From Pseudomonas ekonensis (GTDB taxonomy: Bacteria > Pseudomonadota > Gammaproteobacteria > Pseudomonadales > Pseudomonadaceae): a DNA stretch of 64,000 bases. Below, piece by piece: positions 41,193 to 50,661 of the stretch; the stretch's first letter is position 1, and every line of letters starts with the position of its first letter. The translations under genes and the position numbers were made by a program. The notes below the pieces were generated by a model, which saw only the letters and a list, made by a program, of their open reading frames with translations, made no database searches and was not told the DNA's origin. The stretch lies in contig NZ_JAHSTS010000003.1 of assembly GCF_019145435.1 (NCBI RefSeq), forward strand, positions 697,948-761,947, written 5' to 3'.

Positions 41193-41300
41193 TCTGCAGT
41201 GTGCTCAAACCCCTGGCCATTCATGCGCTGAATGGCAGACAACCCCGAATCCCCAGCTACGCTTGTGCTCAGCTCCCATACCTATAAGAGGCTGCGCACA

Positions 41301-42449
41301 ATGAGTCTTTCCTCGTTCAAGATCGCTCACAAACTGATCACCGGCGCCGGGGCCATCGAGCAACTGGCGGCGGAGCTGACGCGGCTGGATGTCGACAACC
41401 CGCTGATCGTCACCGACGCCGCGTTGGTCAAGTCCGGCACCGTAGAGCTGGCGCTGGCGCAGATGGGCGGGCGCGACTACGAGATCTTCGACCGGGTGCA
41501 GCCGGATCCGGAAACCGCCATCGTCGAGGACTGCATGCGCACCTACCGCGAGGGCGGGCACGACGGGCTGATCGGCCTGGGCGGCGGCAGCGCCATCGAC
41601 ATCGCCAAGAGCGTCGCGGCCTACGCCGGCTATCACGGTGCGCTGGAAGACCTGTTCGGCGTCGACCAGGTGCCGCGCAAGGGCCCGCCGCTGATCGCCA
41701 TCCCGACCACCGCCGGCACCGGTTCGGAGGTCACCAATGTCGCGATTCTCTCGGACAAGGCCGCGCAGCTGAAAAAGGGCATCGTCAGCGACTACCTGTT
41801 GCCGGACGTGGCGCTGGTCAGCCCGCAGATGACCCTGACCTGCCCGCGCGGGGTCACCGCCGCCAGCGGCATCGATGCGCTGGTGCATGCCATCGAGTCG
41901 TACCTGTCGGTCAATGCCTCGCCGATCACCGATTCCCTGGCCCTCGGCGCGATCCGGCTGATTGCCCGGGCGCTGCCCAAGGCCTACGCCAACGGCGCCA
42001 ACCTCCAGGCCCGGGAAGACATGGCCACCGCCAGCCTGATGGCCGGCATGGCGTTCGGCAATGCCGGGGTGGGCGCGGTGCACGCGCTGGCCTACCCGTT
42101 GGGAGGGCGCTTCAACATCGCCCATGGCGTGAGCAATGCGTTGTTGCTGACCCATGTCATGACCTGGAACAAGATGGCCTGCGTCGAGCGGATGCAGGAT
42201 ATCGCCGAAGCCATGGGGGTGAAGACCGCCGGCCTGAGCCTCAACGAAGCGGCGGACAAGGCCGTGCAGGCCATGGCCGAGCTGTGCGCGGCGGTGGAGG
42301 TTCCGGCGGGGCTGCGCAGCGTCGGCGTCACACAGGAGGCGATCCCGGCCATGGCCGTGGAGGCTGCCGGGATCGAGCGCCTGATGCGCAACAACCCGCG
42401 CCGGCTCAGCGCCGCCGACATCGAGAAGATCTACCGCGCGGCTTACTGA
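41301..42449 (+). CDS. Iron-containing alcohol dehydrogenase
   Basis: 382 residues from ATG 41301 (an earlier start at 41232 has no SD). Group III Fe-dependent ADH: NAD-binding GLGGGSAIDIAKS (about 95-107) and PTTAGTGSEVT (about 136-146). Metal ligands are in GIDALVHAIESYLS and NAGVGAVHALAYPLGGRFNIAHG. It oxidises alcohols or reduces aldehydes; the substrate is unknown. The position after the amino-acid importer suggests a role in a short-chain hydroxy- or amino-acid pathway, which is only inference. Transcription is separated from agtD by the REP palindrome. Confidence 0.9.
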   Translation: MSLSSFKIAHKLITGAGAIEQLAAELTRLDVDNPLIVTDAALVKSGTVELALAQMGGRDYEIFDRVQPDPETAIVEDCMRTYREGGHDGLIGLGGGSAIDIAKSVAAYAGYHGALEDLFGVDQVPRKGPPLIAIPTTAGTGSEVTNVAILSDKAAQLKKGIVSDYLLPDVALVSPQMTLTCPRGVTAASGIDALVHAIESYLSVNASPITDSLALGAIRLIARALPKAYANGANLQAREDMATASLMAGMAFGNAGVGAVHALAYPLGGRFNIAHGVSNALLLTHVMTWNKMACVERMQDIAEAMGVKTAGLSLNEAADKAVQAMAELCAAVEVPAGLRSVGVTQEAIPAMAVEAAGIERLMRNNPRRLSAADIEKIYRAAY

Positions 42450-42561
42450 GGCGCGGCGGCCGTCCGTCATGGCACAACCCAATCATCGCGGTCACGGTGC
42501 GCGCGCCAAAGCATGAGGCTACAATGCGCGCCATCGTGATTTGGCTCAGAAAAGGTGCGTC

Positions 42562-43236
42562 ATGCAGCCCTTCGTAATTGCTCCGTCGATTCTCTCCGCC
42601 GACTTCGCCCGCCTGGGCGAGGAAGTGGACAACGTCCTGGCCGCCGGCGCCGACTTCGTTCACTTCGATGTCATGGACAACCACTACGTGCCGAACCTGA
42701 CCATCGGCCCGATGGTCTGCGCGGCGCTGCGCAAGTACGGCGTCACCGCACCGATCGACGCGCACCTGATGGTCAGCCCGGTGGACCGCATCGTCGGCGA
42801 CTTCATCGAGGCCGGCGCCACCTACATCACCTTCCACCCGGAAGCCTCGCTGCACGTCGACCGTTCGCTGCAGCTGATCCGCGAGGGCGGCTGCAAGTCG
42901 GGCCTGGTGTTCAACCCGGCCACCCCGCTGGACGTGCTCAAGTACGTGATCGACAAGGTCGACATGGTGCTGCTGATGAGCGTCAACCCGGGCTTCGGCG
43001 GGCAGAAGTTCATTCCCGCCACCCTCGACAAGCTGCGCGAGGCGCGGGCGATCATCGACGCGTCGGGCCGCGACATCCGCCTGGAGATCGACGGCGGCGT
43101 CAACGTCAACAACATCCGTGAGATCGCCGCGGCCGGCGCCGACACTTTCGTGGCCGGCTCAGCGATCTTCAATGCGCCGGACTACAAGGAAGTCATCGAC
43201 AAGATGCGCTCCGAACTGGCGTCGGCCCGTCCATGA
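42562..43236 (+). CDS. rpe: Ribulose-phosphate 3-epimerase
   Basis: 224 residues from ATG 42562 with SD AAGGTG. TIM-barrel epimerase interconverting ribulose-5-P and xylulose-5-P. Motifs: [34 protein letters not shown] (metal-binding H and D), [17 protein letters not shown] and [12 protein letters not shown]. Overlaps gph by four bases (ATGA). Confidence 0.97.
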   Translation: MQPFVIAPSILSADFARLGEEVDNVLAAGADFVHFDVMDNHYVPNLTIGPMVCAALRKYGVTAPIDAHLMVSPVDRIVGDFIEAGATYITFHPEASLHVDRSLQLIREGGCKSGLVFNPATPLDVLKYVIDKVDMVLLMSVNPGFGGQKFIPATLDKLREARAIIDASGRDIRLEIDGGVNVNNIREIAAAGADTFVAGSAIFNAPDYKEVIDKMRSELASARP

Positions 43237-44051
43237 GCGGTTTTGAGCAGCTGTTCGCGGGGCAACTGCCGCGGTTGGTGATGTTCGATCTGGATGGCAC
43301 GCTGATCGATTCGGTTCCTGACCTGGCGGCGGCTGTGGACAACATGCTGCTCACCCTCGGCCGCAAGCCTGCCGGCCTTGAGGCGGTGCGCGAGTGGGTC
43401 GGCAACGGCGCGCCGGTGCTGGTGCGCCGGGCGCTGGCCGGCGGCCTCGACCATTCGGCGGTGGACGACGCCGAAGCCGAGCGGGCGCTGGAGGTCTTCA
43501 TGGAGGCCTACGGCGCCAGCCATGAGCTGACCGTGGTCTACCCCGGCGTGCGCGACACCCTCAAGTGGCTGCACAAGCAGGGCGTGGCCATGGCCCTGAT
43601 CACCAACAAGCCGGAGCGTTTCGTCGCGCCGCTGCTGGATCAGATGAAGATCGGCCGCTACTTCAAGTGGATCATCGGCGGCGACACCCTGCCGCAGAAG
43701 AAACCCGATCCGGCGGCGCTGTTCTTCGTCATGAAGATGGCCGGCATCCCGGCCTCGCAGTCGCTGTTCGTCGGCGACTCGCGCAGCGATGTGCTGGCGG
43801 CGAAAGCGGCGGGGGTCAAGTGCGTCGGCCTCACCTACGGCTACAACCACGGACGGCCGATCGCCGAGGAGTCCCCGGCGCTGGTGATCGACGATTTGCG
43901 CACGCTAATTCCCGGTTGCCTGGATCCGGCCGCTGGGATAACGTTGCCCGACGCTACTCAATCCCCTTCTGGAAACGCCATCGTGGTGGTCACCCGCAAA
44001 CTCTGGATGAAAGTCATCAAGGCCCTGGCCCGTTGGCGTTGGCGCGCCTGA
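43233..44051 (+). CDS. gph: Phosphoglycolate phosphatase; C-terminus doubles as trp leader
   Basis: 272 residues, HAD superfamily. Motif [12 protein letters not shown] (17-27), motif [10 protein letters not shown], motif [11 protein letters not shown], motif [18 protein letters not shown]. It hydrolyses 2-phosphoglycolate. The fold should end near [11 protein letters not shown] (about 230). The last 22 codons, ending ARWRWRA then TGA, resemble the leader peptide in front of trpG and are in the same frame as gph. The gph 3' end is therefore also the trpE attenuator leader. Part of rpe-gph-trpE. Confidence 0.93.
   Translation: MSGFEQLFAGQLPRLVMFDLDGTLIDSVPDLAAAVDNMLLTLGRKPAGLEAVREWVGNGAPVLVRRALAGGLDHSAVDDAEAERALEVFMEAYGASHELTVVYPGVRDTLKWLHKQGVAMALITNKPERFVAPLLDQMKIGRYFKWIIGGDTLPQKKPDPAALFFVMKMAGIPASQSLFVGDSRSDVLAAKAAGVKCVGLTYGYNHGRPIAEESPALVIDDLRTLIPGCLDPAAGITLPDATQSPSGNAIVVVTRKLWMKVIKALARWRWRA
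43916..43942 (+). promoter_or_regulatory. Possible trpE promoter inside gph
   Basis: TTGCCT (43916-43921), 15-base spacer and GATAAC (43937-43942). Spacing is short and the match moderate. It would start transcription about 35 bases before the leader start GTG at 43983. Readthrough from rpe-gph is the alternative. Confidence 0.3.
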
Positions 44052-44079
44052 CGTGATCCTGGCCGGCCTTGCCGGCGCG
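43983..44079 (+). promoter_or_regulatory. trpL: trpE leader peptide and attenuator
   Basis: A 22-codon reading frame can start at GTG 43983 (SD GGAAA seven bases upstream) and stops at 44049-44051. It has Trp codons in tandem array (TGGCGTTGGCGC) near its end plus one earlier TGG. After the stop comes hairpin GCCGGC-CTT-GCCGGC (44062-44076). Its 3' arm competes with CGCGCC (44043-44048) pairing to GGCGCG (44074-44079), a ribosome-position-dependent switch. Attenuation of trpE and trpGDC is known in P. putida. The U-run after the hairpin is poor. Confidence 0.65.
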
Positions 44080-44123
44080 TTTGCACACCTGACCGTTTTG
44101 CACCTCACACCACGAGGCACCCC

Positions 44124-45602
44124 ATGATCCGCGAAGAATTCCTGCGCCTGGCCGCTGCCGGCTACAACCGCATCCCGCTGGCCTGCGAAACCCTGGCCGA
44201 CTTCGACACGCCGCTGTCGATCTACCTGAAACTGGCCGACCAGCCCAACTCCTACCTGCTCGAATCGGTGCAGGGCGGCGAGAAGTGGGGCCGTTACTCG
44301 ATCATCGGCCTGCCGTGCCGCACCGTGCTGCGGGTCCATGACCATCACGTGAGCGTCACCGTCGACGGCGTCGAGACCGAAAGCCACGACGTCGAAGACC
44401 CGCTGGCGTTCGTCGAGGCCTTCAAGGCCCGCTACAACGTGCCGACCATCGCCGGCCTGCCGCGCTTCAACGGCGGCCTTGTGGGCTACTTCGGCTACGA
44501 CTGCGTGCGCTACGTGGAAAAACGCCTGGGCAAATGCCCGAACCCGGATCCGCTGGGCGTGCCGGACATCCTGCTGATGGTCTCCGACGCCGTGGTGGTG
44601 TTCGACAACCTCGCCGGCAAGATGCACGCCATCGTCCTGGCCGATCCGTCGCAGGGCGACGCCTATGAGCAGGGCCAGGCGCAACTGCAGGCCTTGCTGG
44701 AAAAGCTCCGTCAGCCGATCACCCCGCGCCGCGGCCTGGATTTCGGCAAGCAACAGGCGGCCGAACCGGTGTTCCGTTCCAGCTTCACCCAGGACGACTA
44801 CGAGAAAGCCGTCGACACCATCAAGGAATACATCCTGGCCGGCGACTGCATGCAGGTCGTGCCGTCCCAGCGCATGTCGATCGACTTCAAGGCCGCACCC
44901 ATCGACCTGTACCGCGCGCTGCGCTGCTTCAACCCGACGCCGTACATGTACTTCTTCAACTTCGGCGACTTCCACGTGGTCGGCAGTTCGCCGGAAGTGC
45001 TGGTGCGGGTCGAAGACAACCTCATCACCGTGCGCCCGATCGCCGGCACCCGCCCGCGCGGGGCCACCGAAGAGGCGGACCTGGCGCTGGAAGAGGACTT
45101 GCTGTCGGACGACAAGGAAATCGCCGAGCACCTGATGCTGATCGACCTGGGCCGCAACGACACCGGGCGCGTCTCGGAAGTCGGCTCGGTGAAGCTCACC
45201 GAGAAGATGGTCATCGAGCGCTATTCCAACGTGATGCACATCGTTTCCAACGTCACCGGCCAACTGAAGGAAGGCCTGACCGCGATGGACGCGCTGCGGG
45301 CGATCCTGCCGGCGGGCACGTTGTCCGGCGCGCCGAAGATCCGCGCGATGGAAATCATCGACGAGCTGGAGCCGGTCAAGCGGGGCGTGTACGGCGGCGC
45401 GGTGGGCTACTTCGCCTGGAACGGCAACATGGACACCGCCATCGCGATCCGCACGGCGGTGATCAAGGACGGCGAACTGCATGTGCAGGCCGGCGGCGGC
45501 ATCGTGGCCGACTCGGTGCCGGCACTGGAGTGGGAAGAGACCATCAACAAGCGCCGGGCGATGTTCCGCGCGGTGGCGCTGGCCGAGCAGACCCCGGACT
45601 GA
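44124..45602 (+). CDS. trpE: Anthranilate synthase component I
   Basis: 492 residues. With TrpG it converts chorismate and glutamine to anthranilate. The N-terminal feedback site is [17 protein letters not shown] (about 39-55). The catalytic chorismate-binding domain has [37 protein letters not shown] and the C-terminal GGIVADS. The SD is GAGG upstream of ATG. It is transcribed behind the attenuator at the gph 3' end and ends near a REP element and a strong terminator. Confidence 0.97.
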   Translation: MIREEFLRLAAAGYNRIPLACETLADFDTPLSIYLKLADQPNSYLLESVQGGEKWGRYSIIGLPCRTVLRVHDHHVSVTVDGVETESHDVEDPLAFVEAFKARYNVPTIAGLPRFNGGLVGYFGYDCVRYVEKRLGKCPNPDPLGVPDILLMVSDAVVVFDNLAGKMHAIVLADPSQGDAYEQGQAQLQALLEKLRQPITPRRGLDFGKQQAAEPVFRSSFTQDDYEKAVDTIKEYILAGDCMQVVPSQRMSIDFKAAPIDLYRALRCFNPTPYMYFFNFGDFHVVGSSPEVLVRVEDNLITVRPIAGTRPRGATEEADLALEEDLLSDDKEIAEHLMLIDLGRNDTGRVSEVGSVKLTEKMVIERYSNVMHIVSNVTGQLKEGLTAMDALRAILPAGTLSGAPKIRAMEIIDELEPVKRGVYGGAVGYFAWNGNMDTAIAIRTAVIKDGELHVQAGGGIVADSVPALEWEETINKRRAMFRAVALAEQTPD

Positions 45603-45611
45603 CGCCGGGTT

Positions 45612-45645
45612 GCCCTGTGGCGAGGGAGCTTGCTCCCGCTGGCCT
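45612..45645. repeat. REP element after trpE
   Basis: CCTGTGGCGAGGGAGC-TT-GCTCCCGCTGG: one REP palindrome with the GGGAGCTTGCTCCC core, between trpE and the shared terminator. Confidence 0.75.
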
Positions 45646-45694
45646 GCACGGCAGGCCCATCGCAGCAGGGGCGCTTCGCGCCCTTGCCACATAA

Positions 45695-45728
45695 AAGAAA
45701 GCGGCGCCTGTGAGGGCGCCGCTTTTTT
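45695..45728. terminator. Bidirectional terminator for trpE and estA
   Basis: AAAGCGGCGCC, loop TGTGAG, GGCGCCGCTTTTTT. A 10- to 11-bp perfect stem with A- and T-runs on both flanks, placed between the convergent trpE and estA. Confidence 0.92.
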
Positions 45729-45740
45729 GTGGCCTGCGTA

Positions 45741-47651
45741 TCAGAAGTCCAGGCTCACCCCGACATTCACCCCTTGCTGGGTGAAGTCGTCGTCCTTGCG
45801 GATGTTGTAGCTGGCGCGCAGGGCGACTTCCTTGCTGAGGTTGTGGCTCACGCCCAGGTTCAGGCGGTTGAGGTTGGTCTGCGGCTTGTAGCCTTCGAGG
45901 GTGAAGCGGTTGTTCGGCAGGCTGTTGAGGTTGATGGTCAGGTCCTGGGCATCGTCGTTGTATTCGCGCTCATGGGCGAACTCGCCGAACACCTGGGTCT
46001 GTGCGGTGACCTGGTACTTGCCCTGGATGCCGAGGCCCAGCCGGCGGGAGATGCGCGACTGGTCGTCGAAGGTCAGCGCCGTGGCGTCCGCGCCTTTTTC
46101 CGAGTAGCCGTCCACCTGCGCCTTGCCGAAGTCGGCGCTGACGAACGGCGACAGGTGCCACGGGCTGCTCGCCTCGGGCGCGATGTCGTAGCCCACGCGG
46201 CCGCCGATGGCCAGCACGTAGCCGTCGGTGTCGCCTTTCTCCCCGCGCTCGTTGACCCCCAGCTGAAACTTGCGCTTGAGGCTGTCGTAGTCCAGGCGGC
46301 CGGCGGTCATCGCCAGGTCGCCCCACCAGCGGTTCTGCTGGTACTGGGCGAACACGGTGCCCATGTAGGAATTGAGCTTGTAGTCCGAGTCGTTGTCGCC
46401 GGCCTCGAGCTTCTGGTGGTAGAGCCCGGCCGCGACGCCGACGCGCCAGGCGTCGTCGAGACGGTAGCTGGCGCCGATGTTCAGGTTGTAGCCGTTGCCG
46501 TCGGCGCTGGCCCCGGCGCTCTGGTCGTCGAAGTCCTGATGCTGGCCGCCGCCGGCGACGATGGTCCGCCATTGACCCACGCCTTGCCAGTTCTCCCAGT
46601 CGGCCAGCCATTGGTTGCGCAACTCGTCCTGGTGGGCGCGCAGCGAGCCCTGGGCCATTTCCGGCAGCAGGGTCAGCTCCCACGGCGCGGCCAGCAGCGA
46701 GTAGGCGTAGTCGGCGATCAGCCGTTGCCCGGCCTCGGTCGGGTGCACCGAGTCGTTGAAGATCAGCTTGGTCGGATCCGGCGTGGCGCTGTTGATGCCG
46801 TACCGGGCGTTCTCGGTGCAGCCGCTGCCGCTGAAGCAGGTGGCGACCAGGTTCTGGTCGGTGGCCAGGCCGAACTGGGCCGGGTTGGCGAACACTTCGC
46901 TGAGCAGCAGCGGAATGTTCAGCGGGATGACGTTGGCGTTGACGCCTTGCAGCTGGCTGACCAGTTCGCTGTTGAACTGGGCGCTGAGCTGCGACGTGAA
47001 GGCTTGCAGCGGCGAGCCGTTGATGGCCGGGGTCAGGCCGATGTCCGGCAGCAGCCAGACCATGATGTAGCGGGCGCCGGCGCCTTGCAGGGTCTGCACG
47101 CTGTCGACCAGGCGGTCGGCGGCGGCGCTGGCCTGGGCGAGGCTGGTGACGCGGCCCTGGAGGAAGTCGTTGCCGCCTCCCGTAAGGTAGTACAGCGCGT
47201 TCGGGTCAGCACGGAAGCCGTTGGACGGCAGGTAGCCGGTGCGGGTGCGTTCGCCGGAGGCGGACGAGCTGGTGATCGAGTCCAGGATCTGGTCGGTGCG
47301 GTAACCGCCTACCGCCCAGTTGTTGCCGTCCGGCAGGCCTTGGTTGGCGCGCACCGCCGAGTCGGCGGAGGCGGTCTGGTCGGGCGTGAAGCCCAGGCGG
47401 CCGCCGAGCAGTTGGGTGGCGTTGAGCGAATAGAATTCGCCGCTGCCGTCCCGGTAGGCGGGACCTGTGCGGTTGGTGAAACGCTTGCCCGAACCGGCCG
47501 GGCCGCCGCTGTCGGTGAACGTCCCGGCGTCGCTGAGGCTGTCGCCGAAGACGACGAAATTCGAGTAAGGGTTGGGGGCGGCGACCGCCTGGGCGCAGGC
47601 CATCGCGAGCAAGCATCCGGCCAGCGGTACGAACAACGTCTGTTTGATCAT
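45741..47651 (-). CDS. estA: Autotransporter GDSL esterase EstA
   Basis: 636 residues from ATG 47651. Signal peptide (cleavage after AQAVA, about residue 25). The passenger is a GDSL esterase with nucleophile in [11 protein letters not shown] (about 35-45), GGGND (block III) and [11 protein letters not shown] (block V, catalytic D and H). The C-terminal autotransporter barrel spans about 360-636 and ends in Phe (VSLDF), the usual outer-membrane signal. In P. aeruginosa EstA affects rhamnolipid production, motility and biofilm. It lies between trpE and trpGDC, transcribed against both. Confidence 0.95.
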   Translation of the reverse strand: MIKQTLFVPLAGCLLAMACAQAVAAPNPYSNFVVFGDSLSDAGTFTDSGGPAGSGKRFTNRTGPAYRDGSGEFYSLNATQLLGGRLGFTPDQTASADSAVRANQGLPDGNNWAVGGYRTDQILDSITSSSASGERTRTGYLPSNGFRADPNALYYLTGGGNDFLQGRVTSLAQASAAADRLVDSVQTLQGAGARYIMVWLLPDIGLTPAINGSPLQAFTSQLSAQFNSELVSQLQGVNANVIPLNIPLLLSEVFANPAQFGLATDQNLVATCFSGSGCTENARYGINSATPDPTKLIFNDSVHPTEAGQRLIADYAYSLLAAPWELTLLPEMAQGSLRAHQDELRNQWLADWENWQGVGQWRTIVAGGGQHQDFDDQSAGASADGNGYNLNIGASYRLDDAWRVGVAAGLYHQKLEAGDNDSDYKLNSYMGTVFAQYQQNRWWGDLAMTAGRLDYDSLKRKFQLGVNERGEKGDTDGYVLAIGGRVGYDIAPEASSPWHLSPFVSADFGKAQVDGYSEKGADATALTFDDQSRISRRLGLGIQGKYQVTAQTQVFGEFAHEREYNDDAQDLTINLNSLPNNRFTLEGYKPQTNLNRLNLGVSHNLSKEVALRASYNIRKDDDFTQQGVNVGVSLDF

Positions 47652-47762
47652 GAGCAAGTCCGTTTATTTATTGTTGTAGTGAACGAAACGACAGTACCAA
47701 AAACATCCGGCGTTTTGCCATCTGTCGCGAACACTCCCCGGGTTTGACGCGCTTTGTCCGAT

Positions 47763-47792
47763 TTGGCCGCCGGCCGGCCCCGCCATCATATT
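47763..47792 (+). promoter_or_regulatory. Possible trpGDC promoter
   Basis: TTGGCC (47763-47768), 18-base spacer and CATATT (47787-47792). Each hexamer matches at three to four positions. It would start about 30 bases before the leader ATG at 47830, a sensible distance for an attenuated operon. Confidence 0.35.
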
Positions 47793-47829
47793 GCACGCTC
47801 TGCCCAGCTAAGTTACTGTGCCGGAACGT

Positions 47830-47916
47830 ATGAACGAGACCTTCCCCGTGTTGATCGTCAGCAAACTCCTGGATCAAGTCATCAAGGCGCACGCCCGCTG
47901 GCGTTGGCGCGCCTGA
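47830..47916 (+). CDS. trpL: trpGDC leader peptide
   Basis: ATG 47830 to TGA 47914-47916, 28 residues beginning [12 protein letters not shown] and ending HARWRWRA, with two Trp codons just before the stop. The end is nearly identical to the C-terminal tail encoded by gph upstream of trpE ([12 protein letters not shown] against [12 protein letters not shown]). A hairpin CCGGC-CCC-GCCGG (47927-47939) follows the stop by 10 bases. SD GGAA lies close to the ATG. Function as attenuator leader follows published work on P. putida trp operons. Confidence 0.75.
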   Translation: MNETFPVLIVSKLLDQVIKAHARWRWRA

Positions 47917-48079
47917 ATCTTCTCTGCCGGCCCCGCCGGATCTGTACTGCTTTGCCTTCCTTGCCTGTCTGAACCGCCGCTGTGCCGACGCGATCCGCGC
48001 GTCCGACATCGTGCAGCGCCCTGCGGGCAAACCGTTCGAAGGCTGTCTCCAAGCCAGAATTCAAGAGGTTCGAAACGCC
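47917..48079 (+). promoter_or_regulatory. trpG leader RNA region, attenuator hairpin
   Basis: Contains the 5-bp GC stem CCGGC-CCC-GCCGG (47927-47939) followed by pyrimidine-rich sequence (TGCTTTGCCTTCCTTGCC) without a clean U-run. No ORF with an SD was seen before trpG. Where termination actually occurs cannot be read directly. Confidence 0.4.
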
Positions 48080-48673
48080 ATGTTGCTGATGATCGACAAC
48101 TACGACTCCTTTACCTACAACGTTGTGCAATACCTCGGCGAGCTGGGCGCCGAGGTCAAGGTCGTGCGCAACGACGAACTGAGCGTCGCCCAGATCGAAG
48201 CGCTCAAGCCGGAGCGCATCGTGGTGTCCCCGGGCCCCTGCACCCCGACCGAAGCCGGCGTCTCCATCGAGGCGATCAAGCACTTCGCCGGCAAGCTGCC
48301 GATCCTCGGCGTCTGCCTCGGCCACCAGTCCATCGGCCAGGCCTTCGGCGGTGACGTGGTGCGCGCCCGTCAGGTGATGCACGGTAAGACTAGCCCGGTA
48401 TTCCATGAGGACAAGGGCGTGTTCGCAGGCCTGAACCGGCCGCTGACCGTCACCCGCTATCATTCGTTGATCGTCAAGCGCGAGACCTTGCCCGACTGCC
48501 TGGAGCTGACCGCCTGGACGCAGCACGAGGACGGCTCGGTGGACGAGATCATGGGCCTGCGCCACAAGACCCTGAACATCGAAGGCGTGCAGTTCCACCC
48601 GGAATCGATCCTGACCGAACAGGGCCATGAACTGTTCGCCAACTTCCTCAAACAGACCGGCGGCGTGCGCTAA
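48080..48673 (+). CDS. trpG: Anthranilate synthase component II (glutamine amidotransferase)
   Basis: 197 residues from ATG 48080 ([19 protein letters not shown]). Class-I amidotransferase with catalytic Cys in [11 protein letters not shown] (about 76-86) and His/Glu in [11 protein letters not shown] near the C-terminus. It supplies ammonia from glutamine to TrpE. First structural gene of trpGDC, with the leader upstream; nine bases separate it from trpD. A longer in-frame start upstream lacks an SD. Confidence 0.96.
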   Translation: MLLMIDNYDSFTYNVVQYLGELGAEVKVVRNDELSVAQIEALKPERIVVSPGPCTPTEAGVSIEAIKHFAGKLPILGVCLGHQSIGQAFGGDVVRARQVMHGKTSPVFHEDKGVFAGLNRPLTVTRYHSLIVKRETLPDCLELTAWTQHEDGSVDEIMGLRHKTLNIEGVQFHPESILTEQGHELFANFLKQTGGVR

Positions 48674-48682
48674 GGACCTCTC

Positions 48683-49732
48683 ATGAACATCAAGACAGCC
48701 CTGAGCCGCATCGTCGACCACCTCGACCTCAGCACCGATGAAATGCGCGACGTGATGCGCGAGATCATGACCGGCCAATGCACCGACGCGCAGATCGGCG
48801 CGTTCATGATGGCCATGCGCATGAAGAGCGAGAGCATCGACGAGATCGTCGGCGCGGTCTCGGTCATGCGCGAGCTGGCGGACAAGGTCGAACTCAAGAC
48901 CCTCGACCGCGTCGTGGACGTGGTGGGCACCGGCGGCGACGGCGCCAACATCTTCAACGTCTCCACCGCTTCGTCGTTCGTCGTCGCGGCGGCCGGCTGC
49001 ACCGTGGCCAAGCACGGCAACCGCGCCGTGTCGGGCAAGAGCGGCAGCGCCGACCTGCTGGAGGCCGCCGGCATCTACCTGAACCTGACCCCGACCCAAG
49101 TGGCCCGCTGCATCGACAACGTCGGCATCGGCTTCATGTTCGCCCAGACCCACCACAAGGCCATGAAGCATGCCGCCGGCCCGCGCCGCGACCTCGGCCT
49201 GCGCACCCTGTTCAACATGCTCGGCCCGCTTACGAATCCGGCCGGTGTGAAGCATCAGGTGGTGGGCGTGTTCACGCCGGCCTTGTGCCGGCCGCTGGCC
49301 GAAGTCTTGCAGCGTCTGGGCAGCAAGCATGTGCTGGTGGTGCATTCGAAGGACGGTCTGGACGAGTTCAGCCTTGCGGCGCCGACCTTCGTCGCCGAGC
49401 TCAAGGATGGCCAGATCAGCGAGTATTGGGTCGAGCCGGAAGACCTGGGCATGAAGAGCCAGAGCCTGCACGGCCTGTCGGTCGAAGGCCCGGAAGCGTC
49501 GCTGGCGCTGATCCGCGATGCGCTGGGCAAACGCAAGACCGAGAGCGGCCAGAAAGCCGCTGAAATGATCGTGCTCAACGCCGGTGCGGCGCTGTACGCC
49601 GCCGACCTGGCCAGCAGCCTGAAAGAGGGCGTGGCGCTTGCGCACGACGCCCTGCACACCGGCCTCGCTCGGGAAAAGCTCGAGGAGCTGGGTGCCTTTA
49701 CCGCGGTATTCAAAGTGGAGAATGAGGGATGA
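48683..49732 (+). CDS. trpD: Anthranilate phosphoribosyltransferase
   Basis: 349 residues. It transfers phosphoribose from PRPP to anthranilate. Signatures: [20 protein letters not shown] (PRPP loop, about 76-95), [19 protein letters not shown], and [21 protein letters not shown] in AAGGAC shortly before ATG. Four-base overlap with trpC. Confidence 0.97.
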   Translation: MNIKTALSRIVDHLDLSTDEMRDVMREIMTGQCTDAQIGAFMMAMRMKSESIDEIVGAVSVMRELADKVELKTLDRVVDVVGTGGDGANIFNVSTASSFVVAAAGCTVAKHGNRAVSGKSGSADLLEAAGIYLNLTPTQVARCIDNVGIGFMFAQTHHKAMKHAAGPRRDLGLRTLFNMLGPLTNPAGVKHQVVGVFTPALCRPLAEVLQRLGSKHVLVVHSKDGLDEFSLAAPTFVAELKDGQISEYWVEPEDLGMKSQSLHGLSVEGPEASLALIRDALGKRKTESGQKAAEMIVLNAGAALYAADLASSLKEGVALAHDALHTGLAREKLEELGAFTAVFKVENEG

Positions 49733-50565
49733 GTGTGCCGACGGTTCTGGAAAACATTCTGGCCCGCAAGTTTCAGGAAGTCGCCGAGCGCAGCGCCCGC
49801 GTCAGCCTGAGCGAGCTGGAAAGCCTGGCCAGGACGGCCGATGCACCCCGTGGATTTGCCGGCGCGCTGCTGGCGCAGGCCAAGAAGAAACAGCCGGCGG
49901 TGATCGCCGAGATCAAGAAGGCTTCGCCGAGCAAGGGCGTGATCCGCGAGCACTTCGTGCCCGCCGACATCGCCAAGAGCTACGAGAAGGGCGGGGCGAC
50001 CTGCCTGTCGGTGCTGACCGACATCGACTACTTCCAGGGCGCCGACGCCTACCTGCAGCAGGCCCGTGCGGCCTGCGCGCTGCCGGTGATCCGCAAGGAC
50101 TTCATGATCGATCCGTACCAGATCGTCGAAGCCCGTGCCCTGGGCGCCGATTGCGTGCTGCTCATCGTCTCCGCCCTGGATGACGTGAAGATGAAGGAGC
50201 TGGCGTCGGTCGCCAAGGACGTCGGCCTCGACGTGCTGGTGGAGGTTCACGACGGCGATGAGCTGGAGCGTGCGCTGAAGACCCTCGACACGCCGCTGGT
50301 GGGGATCAACAACCGCAACCTGCACACCTTCGACGTCAGCCTGGAAACCACCCTCGACCTGCTGCCGCGCATTCCGCGCGACCGCCTGGTGATCACCGAG
50401 AGCGGCATCCTCAACCGCGCTGACGTCGAACTGATGGAAATCAGCGACGTTTACGCGTTCCTGGTCGGCGAGGCGTTCATGCGCGCCGAAAGCCCGGGCA
50501 CCGAGCTGCAGCGCCTGTTCTTCCCGGAGCGCGGCGTTCCCGTGAGCGGTTCGACCCTCGACTGA
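49729..50565 (+). CDS. trpC: Indole-3-glycerol phosphate synthase
   Basis: 278 residues, TIM barrel. Catalytic lysine in [13 protein letters not shown] (about 58-70), Glu and Lys in LSVLTD and VIRKDFMID, and the C-terminal ESGI phosphate site. Monofunctional (no TrpF fusion), as in other pseudomonads. Last gene of trpGDC. Confidence 0.97.
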   Translation: MSVPTVLENILARKFQEVAERSARVSLSELESLARTADAPRGFAGALLAQAKKKQPAVIAEIKKASPSKGVIREHFVPADIAKSYEKGGATCLSVLTDIDYFQGADAYLQQARAACALPVIRKDFMIDPYQIVEARALGADCVLLIVSALDDVKMKELASVAKDVGLDVLVEVHDGDELERALKTLDTPLVGINNRNLHTFDVSLETTLDLLPRIPRDRLVITESGILNRADVELMEISDVYAFLVGEAFMRAESPGTELQRLFFPERGVPVSGSTLD

Positions 50566-50587
50566 CCCTGCCTCGTCGGCGCCCGTG

Positions 50588-50625
50588 TCCCCTGTGGGAA
50601 CGGGCTTGCCCGCGAAGGCGGCATA
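50588..50625. repeat. REP element after trpC
   Basis: CCCCTGTGGGAACGGGCTTGCCCGCGAAGGCGGC (in part), a single REP unit with the CGGGCTTGCCCG core, between trpC and the lipoate-ligase-like gene. Confidence 0.8.
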
Positions 50626-50661
50626 AGATTCACCTCAGGCCGCAAGTCCCATGGAATCCTT

